This document shows, piece after piece, positions 61,606 to 64,000 of a stretch of 64,000 nucleotides of DNA. The stretch spans positions 14,640,501 to 14,704,500 of the forward strand of contig NC_059393.1 of the NCBI RefSeq assembly GCF_019703515.2. Reading direction: 5' to 3'. Within the stretch, counting starts at the first letter, position 1, and every line of letters starts with the position of its first letter. Source of the stretch: Myxocyprinus asiaticus. Taxonomy: Eukaryota; Chordata; Actinopteri; Cypriniformes; Catostomidae. Made by a program: the position numbers and the translations under genes. The notes beneath the pieces were generated by a model. The model saw only the letters and a program-made list of their open reading frames with translations, searched no databases and was not told where the DNA came from.

Positions 61606-62290
61606 AGTGAAAATTCTCTCATCATTTGCTCACCTTTATCCCAGATGTGTATGACATCCTTTCTTCTGCAGAACACAAATGAAGATTTTTAGAAAAGTAT
61701 CATAGCTCTATATGATACTTATCATAGAAAAGTATGAAAAGTATTTTTCTATGAAAGCATTTAGAAAAGTATCATAGCAAGTGAATGGTGGAGAGAACTT
61801 TGAAGCTCCAAAAAGGACATAAAGGCAGCATAAAAGTAATCCATACAACTCCAGTGGTTAAATCCATGTCTCCAGAAGCAATATGATAGGTGTGGGTGAG
61901 AAAGAGATCAATATTTAAGTCATGTTTAACTGTAAATCTCCGATTTCACTTTCACATTCTTCTTTTTGTGTTTTTTTCACATTCTTCGTGCATATCGTCA
62001 CCTACTACACAGGGAGGAAACTTTATAGTAAAAAAGACTTAAGAATTGATCTGTTTCTCACACACACTTATCATATCGCTTCAGAAGACATGGATTTAGC
62101 TACTGGAGTCGTATGGATTACTTTATTATGCTGCCTCTATGTGCTTTTTTGTCACCATTCACTTGCATTGTGATGACCTACAGAGCTGAAATATTCTTCT
62201 AAAAATCTTAGTTTGTGTTCTGCAGAAGAAGAAAAAGTAATGAGTAAATGATGAGAGAATTTTTATTTTTAGGTGAACTATCCCTTTAAA
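61606..62290. repeat. Teleost MITE, nearly complete long version
   Basis: It runs from 'aaaggaatagtgaaaattct' to 'ttaggtgaactatccctttaa'. The left half is mirrored by the right half around about 61,960, and the copy closely follows 1-458 plus 5,840-6,012. A local duplication of 'catagaaaagtat' lies at 61,690-61,775. The frame 61,922-62,173 is inside it. Confidence 0.8.
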
Positions 62291-62855
62291 ATCTTGCCTA
62301 CAAAAAAGTAATTGAACATTTTGAACATGATTACACAGGAAACAAGATACGGTTCGTTGAGCTCATGCTGACCTTTGTGGGGCATGTTGTCACACTATAG
62401 TGTACATTGTCACAGTAGACACCTGCCATTAAACAGCTTATTATAGGCTACTCTGCAAAAGTTTAAGTTAAACAATTACAAAACACAACACAATTCATGA
62501 AACAGCAAAAATGTTTTTCAGTATATGTGTAATTGGACGTTTGACGCAAAACCTTATGGCCTCCAGGGTTTAGCTCTTGTTGAACCTGTGTGACAACTAG
62601 CCGCAGTCCTCCCTAGATATGGATACTGTGCTAAATGTTAAAATTTTTTGATCTTTTAGATTTATATTAAATATGAATACATTTACAAAAACCTTGTAGC
62701 TGTAAGAAGCACCCCAGTTTCTATTTCTTTTACAAGCAGTTGAGGGCATGCAGATGAGTTGAAGCTAGATATTATTAAAGAGCCAAACTGATTTGAAGAT
62801 GTGAATATGAACTCACTGTGCTGTATAATTACTCGGTGTGACATTTTGGCCCAAC
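62291..62855. other. No gene seen
   Basis: Intergenic sequence without recognised features. Confidence 0.4.
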
Positions 62856-62857
62856 GT

Positions 62858-63284
62858 CAGAATCCCCAATTTGGAATGCCCAATTCCCAATGCGCTCTAA
62901 ATCCTCATGGTGGCGTAGTGACTCACCTCAATCCAGATGGCGGAGGACGAATCTCAGTTGCCTCCGCGTCTGAGACCGTCAGTCCACGCATCTTATCACG
63001 TGGCTTGTTGAACGTGTTACCATGGAGACGTAGCACGTGTGGAGGCTTCACGCTATTCTCCGCGGCATCCACGCACAACTCATCACGCTCCTCACAGAAA
63101 GCGAGAACCACATTATAGTGACCATGAGGAGGTTACCCCATGTGACTCTACCCTCCCTAGCAACCGGGCCAATTTGGTTGCTTAGGAGACCTGGCTGGAG
63201 TCACTCAGCATGCCCTGGATTCGAACTTGCGACTCCAGGGGTGGTAGTCAGTGTCAGTACTCGCTGAGCTACCCAGGCCCCCCT
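62858..63284 (-). repeat. tRNA-derived SINE, full length
   Basis: On the minus strand the head has box A 'tagctcagcgagtact' and box B 'agttcgaatccaggg', the body 'accaaattggcccggttgct', and the tail 'gggcattccaaattgggga'. It is the youngest-looking of the four copies here. Frames 62,801-63,267 are SINE. Confidence 0.87.
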
Positions 63285-64000
63285 TAGATCTAGAATCGTA
63301 AATATTTCTTGTTCACTTTTTGTCATCACGTTTCTTTGTTTTACTTCTTTTTTTTTTTTTTAATCCCAAAACATTCATTTTCTTAGCAAGTTTAAAAAAG
63401 TCCAAAATTTTCAAAGTGATCTCAGACTTTTGGACACCATTGTACATTTTTCTAACTGATAGAAACAAGGTTAAGAAAAGTATGCACTTAACTTTGTAGA
63501 AGGCTCAGAAATAATTAATACTGGCTCCCCAAAGCAAAGACAGGACATGGCATTGAAGTTAATGGCTTCCTGTTCTTTTGACAGGGACTACAGAACAAAC
63601 CCTGCAAGCATGACTAATTGCATAGTTTGTTATTATGGGATGGATCAGCTGTATAGTTCCCTAGCAACATGCATTTAAATATTTCACCTTGAAAAAACAG
63701 CCCTGCTACATAGTTTGAGCTATAGAGAGGTGACATTTGAAACCCTCTTCTTTATGTAAATGAATTTTCCCTGTTAGATAGAAAATGAGTGATCCATTTT
63801 CCTCCTTATTGTCAAGAAGTTTTGAACCATTTTATTTTTTGTTTGTCACATCCATGCACCTTTCAACTAGGTATTTGATTGAACTGTAGGGAAGATTTTG
63901 ATCTGTTGTGTTTTCGTGACAAGGGAGGTAAAAATAGCACACAATCATGAAACGTTTGTATGCTCCATTTCCTTTCGGATTTGTTGAAACACTAGGTGGC
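63285..64000. other. No gene seen
   Basis: Intergenic sequence with a T-rich run at 63,348-63,361 and nothing else recognised. Confidence 0.4.

Overview
The window is vertebrate nuclear DNA from a teleost, most likely a cyprinid. The evidence is GT-AG split genes with clear fish orthologues, Tc1-like transposons, several teleost MITE families, a tRNA-derived SINE of the type seen in carps, an L1/Tx1-like LINE and a Ty3/Gypsy element. Only three intact protein-coding loci are visible; most of the rest is interspersed repeat.

Layout. 1-6,220: a MITE split by a broken L1-like LINE on the minus strand, which itself carries a SINE. 6,328-13,567 (+): exons 2 to last of btbd2 (BTB/BACK/PHR protein); its first coding exon must lie upstream of the window. 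14,558-16,189: a complete but dead Tc1-like transposon. 16,800-18,913: short inverted-repeat elements and a SINE. 19,979-31,215 (-): an intron-containing copy of eef2 that is a unitary-type pseudogene, with frameshifts, stops, an exon half lost at a Sleeping-Beauty-like Tc1 insertion, damaged G motifs and apparently a lost start codon. 31,235-37,550: microsatellites, MITEs and a 1.75-kb minisatellite with a large internal inverted repeat. 37,552-40,036 (-): a truncated Ty3/Gypsy element with integrase upstream of RNase H (Gmr1-like order). 40,037-42,960: about 190-bp tandem repeats, a probable solo LTR and a SINE. 43,740-49,123 (+): complete creb3l3 (CREB-H), ten coding exons, 418 codons. 49,950-56,840: MITEs, a solo-LTR candidate and a palindromic Tc1-derived element. 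58,319-59,521 (+): a complete single-exon relaxin-family peptide receptor of the RXFP3/RXFP4 group with a TATA box and uORFs. 59,522-64,000: MITEs and one more SINE.

The set BTBD2-EEF2-CREB3L3 corresponds to human 19p13.3, so this is a conserved vertebrate block. btbd2, creb3l3 and the receptor are intact while eef2 between them is dead, which fits loss of one member of a duplicated gene pair (for example after a genome duplication), the functional copy lying elsewhere. The genes are not an operon and have separate roles: ubiquitin-ligase adaptor, translation elongation, liver/intestine ER-stress and lipid transcription factor, and neuropeptide receptor.

I found no clearly new biochemical system. 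The items most worth a check are the eef2 pseudogene, the inverted repeat inside the minisatellite, the overlapping uORF of the receptor, and the IN-before-RH retroelement. Splice sites were assigned by eye from GT/AG, phase and remembered family sequence; no alignment was run.
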